Source: Sediminibacterium sp. (lineage in GTDB: Bacteria; Bacteroidota; Bacteroidia; Chitinophagales; Chitinophagaceae). From it: DNA of 34,165 bases. Shown in pieces: positions 32,384 through 34,165 of the stretch. The stretch spans positions 1-34,165 of the forward strand of contig JAIYCS010000125.1 in NCBI GenBank assembly GCA_027487895.1, in the 5' to 3' direction. The notes under the pieces are model-generated. The model made no database searches, was not told where the DNA came from, and was given only the letters and a program-made list of their open reading frames with translations. The translations under genes and the position numbers were made by a program. How positions within the stretch are numbered: position 1 is the first letter of the stretch; every line of letters starts with the position of its first letter.

Positions 32384-32932
32384 TTACTTAATAATGATTG
32401 GTAAGTTTAATTGAATGTCACTATGACCTACGTTAGGGCCGTCGTTAGGGCCTTTTAAAGCCGTTTTGTGCATGAGTTTAAATAATAAACTGCCGTTACC
32501 TGCACTTGCTGTTTGCCAAGTACTTAAAAATCCAATAGGGTATCCGTTTTTATCCTTGTCTGTTTTTTGAATTGTTACAGATACACCTGAAGGAATAAAA
32601 TAAAACTCGTGTGAAGTGGCTTGCATTAAAACGGTGGCACTTACATCTTTAATAACGCCATTTGCAATATTGTAAATTTTTACAGTTACATTATATTGTT
32701 TGTTGCTATTGATTTTAATAGTGTCTATTCGGGAAGGAGGATTTCCGCCATCGCCATCTGGATCTTCGATCACAAAATTTGTTGTAGCGCCACCCGTTTC
32801 TGCAAATATGAGTTCTATTTTATTAATCGCTTCGTGCTCATTTTCGTCATTGGGGTTGCTTACTTCTTTAGAGCAGCTACCCAATAGGATCATGAAAACA
32901 GCGCATATAGCACCTAGTTTTATTTGTTTCAT
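32384..32932 (-). CDS. Lipoprotein partner of a TonB-dependent receptor
   Basis: The 182-residue product carries a clear lipobox (MKQIKLGAICAVFMILLGSC, Cys20) and a beta-rich mature domain. An acidic loop, EDPDGDGGNPPS (about 55-66), looks like a calcium-type binding loop. His residues occur in NEHEAINK, TSHEFYF and KLMHKTAL. I recognise the layout as the Bacteroidota lipoprotein often encoded right after metal- or cofactor-type TonB receptors, but I know of no established function. Its ATG overlaps the receptor's TGA by four bases (ATGA), so translation is coupled. A co-receptor that hands ligand to the barrel is inference. Confidence 0.8.
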   Translation of the reverse strand: MKQIKLGAICAVFMILLGSCSKEVSNPNDENEHEAINKIELIFAETGGATTNFVIEDPDGDGGNPPSRIDTIKINSNKQYNVTVKIYNIANGVIKDVSATVLMQATSHEFYFIPSGVSVTIQKTDKDKNGYPIGFLSTWQTASAGNGSLLFKLMHKTALKGPNDGPNVGHSDIQLNLPIIIK

Positions 32933-34165
32933 AATTTTAATTTAATTCTGAGGTTAATAGATCTACCTGGTTCGTCATTAAAATACCTAAACCTGTTCAT
33001 ATAGTCTCTGTAGGTTTGGTTGAGTAAATTAACAACCGTTAATCCTACACTGATTTGCCTTTTCCCAACTGCTACATCGCTACTAAAATCGAGGTTTAGA
33101 AGGCTGTATGCATTTGGTGGTGGAATATAATCGAGTATACTAACAGGAATTCTAGTTTGTTGCATGATGTGCAAGTAGCGTAATTCAATAGCAGCGTTTT
33201 GTAGTAATTTATTGGCAAAAGAATAGGTAATATCTCCTTCAATTCTGTTGGAAGGCATTTGAATGATCCATTCTTTGGTATCACTATTTTTTGCCCACAA
33301 AAGTGCCGTTTTAGCACCTGCCATAAAAGAGCGGTTTATTGTTTTGTGTACACTAAAATCGATCCCTCTTAAAACAGCGTTGCTCTGAACATACCTAAAA
33401 GTTGGATAAGCACCTCTTAGTGTTAAAGTGGCCGGAACAGATGGTATTAGGTTAATAAAATCAGTAATGAAATTATTATAAACACTAAAATCAAACTGCC
33501 AGCTACTATCAGATTGATATTTTAACTGCGTAGAAAAGTTTAAGGCTTTTTCACTTCTAAGATTTCCATTACCAATTTCAAAACTTGATGTTCCGTGGTG
33601 TAAACCATTTACATAGAGTTCATTTACTTGCGGTGCCCTCCAGGCGTATGCGCCATTAATAAGCCATTTAAAATTTGGCGTTATTTTATAGGTGGCGCCG
33701 AGGGTTCCAGAAGCATTGCCCCATGTACGGTTGGCAGCTGTAATACTATCTGATTTATTACGGTAGGTTCTTAAGTGTCTATAATCAAATCTAGCACCAG
33801 CGTCAAACATCCAATTGTTTACGTTGTAGTTATGAATGCTATACACAGCAATGTTTTTTGTGCGAAAATTTGGAATAAAAAAACGACTACCTGCCCAAAT
33901 GTTTTCTTGCAGCATACCCACTAACCCAATATTGCTACTTATTTTTTTAGAAGGCGCAGTTTCAAAATTAACATCAGTCATGGTGGTTGAAATGTCTAAA
34001 TCCAATTCTGGTCGATTGGAGAGCATTGCCCGGTCAAATTCTTTTCTTAGATTCTTTTGATACGATACCAAGAGATTGACTTTATTGTTGTTGGGTAAGT
34101 AAAACTGTGATTTAGATTTTACCGTGTAGTGCTGTACATTTTGTTTTGGCCTTCCAATAGCATAA
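32929..34165 (-). CDS. TonB-dependent receptor, C-terminal part (N-terminus outside window)
   Basis: The frame is open from the right window edge to the TGA at 32929-32931, so about 412 C-terminal residues are visible. The ATG-less, TTG-like start near 34071 is not a real start, because coding continues through KSKSQFYLPNNNKVNLLVSYQ up to the edge. The visible portion is transmembrane barrel: WMFDAGARFDYRHLRTYR, KITPNFKWLINGAYAWRAPQVNELYVNGLHHG, NLRSEKALNFSTQLKYQ. The end is the receptor signature LLNQTYRDYMNRFRYFNDEPGRSINLRIKLKL. The APQVNELY and YMNRFRY motifs fit siderophore-, cobalamin- or metal-type receptors rather than SusC. It heads the operon with the lipoprotein and small barrel. 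The ligand is not readable; metal uptake is the best guess. Confidence 0.93.
   Translation of the reverse strand, partial: YAIGRPKQNVQHYTVKSKSQFYLPNNNKVNLLVSYQKNLRKEFDRAMLSNRPELDLDISTTMTDVNFETAPSKKISSNIGLVGMLQENIWAGSRFFIPNFRTKNIAVYSIHNYNVNNWMFDAGARFDYRHLRTYRNKSDSITAANRTWGNASGTLGATYKITPNFKWLINGAYAWRAPQVNELYVNGLHHGTSSFEIGNGNLRSEKALNFSTQLKYQSDSSWQFDFSVYNNFITDFINLIPSVPATLTLRGAYPTFRYVQSNAVLRGIDFSVHKTINRSFMAGAKTALLWAKNSDTKEWIIQMPSNRIEGDITYSFANKLLQNAAIELRYLHIMQQTRIPVSILDYIPPPNAYSLLNLDFSSDVAVGKRQISVGLTVVNLLNQTYRDYMNRFRYFNDEPGRSINLRIKLKL

Noticed and set aside
34069-34071. TTG as the start of the right-edge TonB receptor
   Set aside because: The frame continues open to the window edge with typical barrel sequence, so the gene is simply truncated by the window.
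1-34165. CRISPR arrays, tRNA/rRNA genes, insertion sequences, attachment sites
   Set aside because: I looked for regularly spaced repeats, cloverleaf-like GC-rich segments, transposase/integrase motifs and long terminal inverted repeats by eye and found none.

Overview
The window reads as one AT-rich stretch of a Bacteroidota chromosome, most like a Chitinophagaceae-type glycan degrader. The reasons are a SusC/SusD pair, a FISUMP-domain lipoprotein, many short Sec signals ending in A-Q, a TAnnTTTG-type -7 box, and A-rich rather than Shine-Dalgarno start regions. The taxonomic placement is inference. I saw no tRNA, rRNA, insertion sequence, integrase or CRISPR array.

Left edge (1-3234, all minus strand): the N-terminal part of an RND efflux adaptor lipoprotein with a small unknown exported protein just upstream, a FISUMP lipoprotein, an SRAP/HMCES-type abasic-site protein, and a possible 29-codon ORF in front of it. 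The 349 bp before susC hold candidate promoters and a 14-bp direct repeat.

Centre (3235-22910): a polysaccharide utilisation locus (PUL) aimed at fucosides or similar glycans. It has susC-susD, an exported FAD oxidoreductase, a tandem pair of GH95-related enzymes (DUF5703-like and a divergent relative), a five-bladed-propeller GH43/GH117-like protein, a tiny conserved secreted protein, an operon of GH29 + GH29 + GH95 enzymes, and a CBM9-like protein. It is built from short, alternately oriented units whose 3' ends nearly touch. No sulfatase and no regulator of the PUL (HTCS, ECF sigma/anti-sigma, AraC, LacI) lies in the window.

Right-centre (22918-31406): a second catabolic block whose enzymes almost all carry export signals. 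One five-gene minus-strand operon encodes a lactonase-RidA fusion, a stand-alone RidA, a SelA/D-glucosaminate-ammonia-lyase-like PLP enzyme, an RraA-family aldolase-like protein and a BASS transporter. A divergent amidohydrolase/deacetylase and a sorbosone-dehydrogenase-like protein fused to cytochrome c follow. My inference is a periplasmic route: sugars or N-acylated acids are oxidised, deacylated or deaminated outside the inner membrane, the enamine or lactone products are cleaned up, a keto acid is cleaved, and a small carboxylate is imported. This is the most unusual part of the window.

Right edge (31449-34165): a small two-helix membrane protein with a 17-T tract, a strong hairpin terminator, and a tightly coupled minus-strand operon of TonB-dependent receptor (cut by the window end), lipoprotein and small beta-barrel. 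It is probably a metal or cofactor uptake system unrelated to the PUL.
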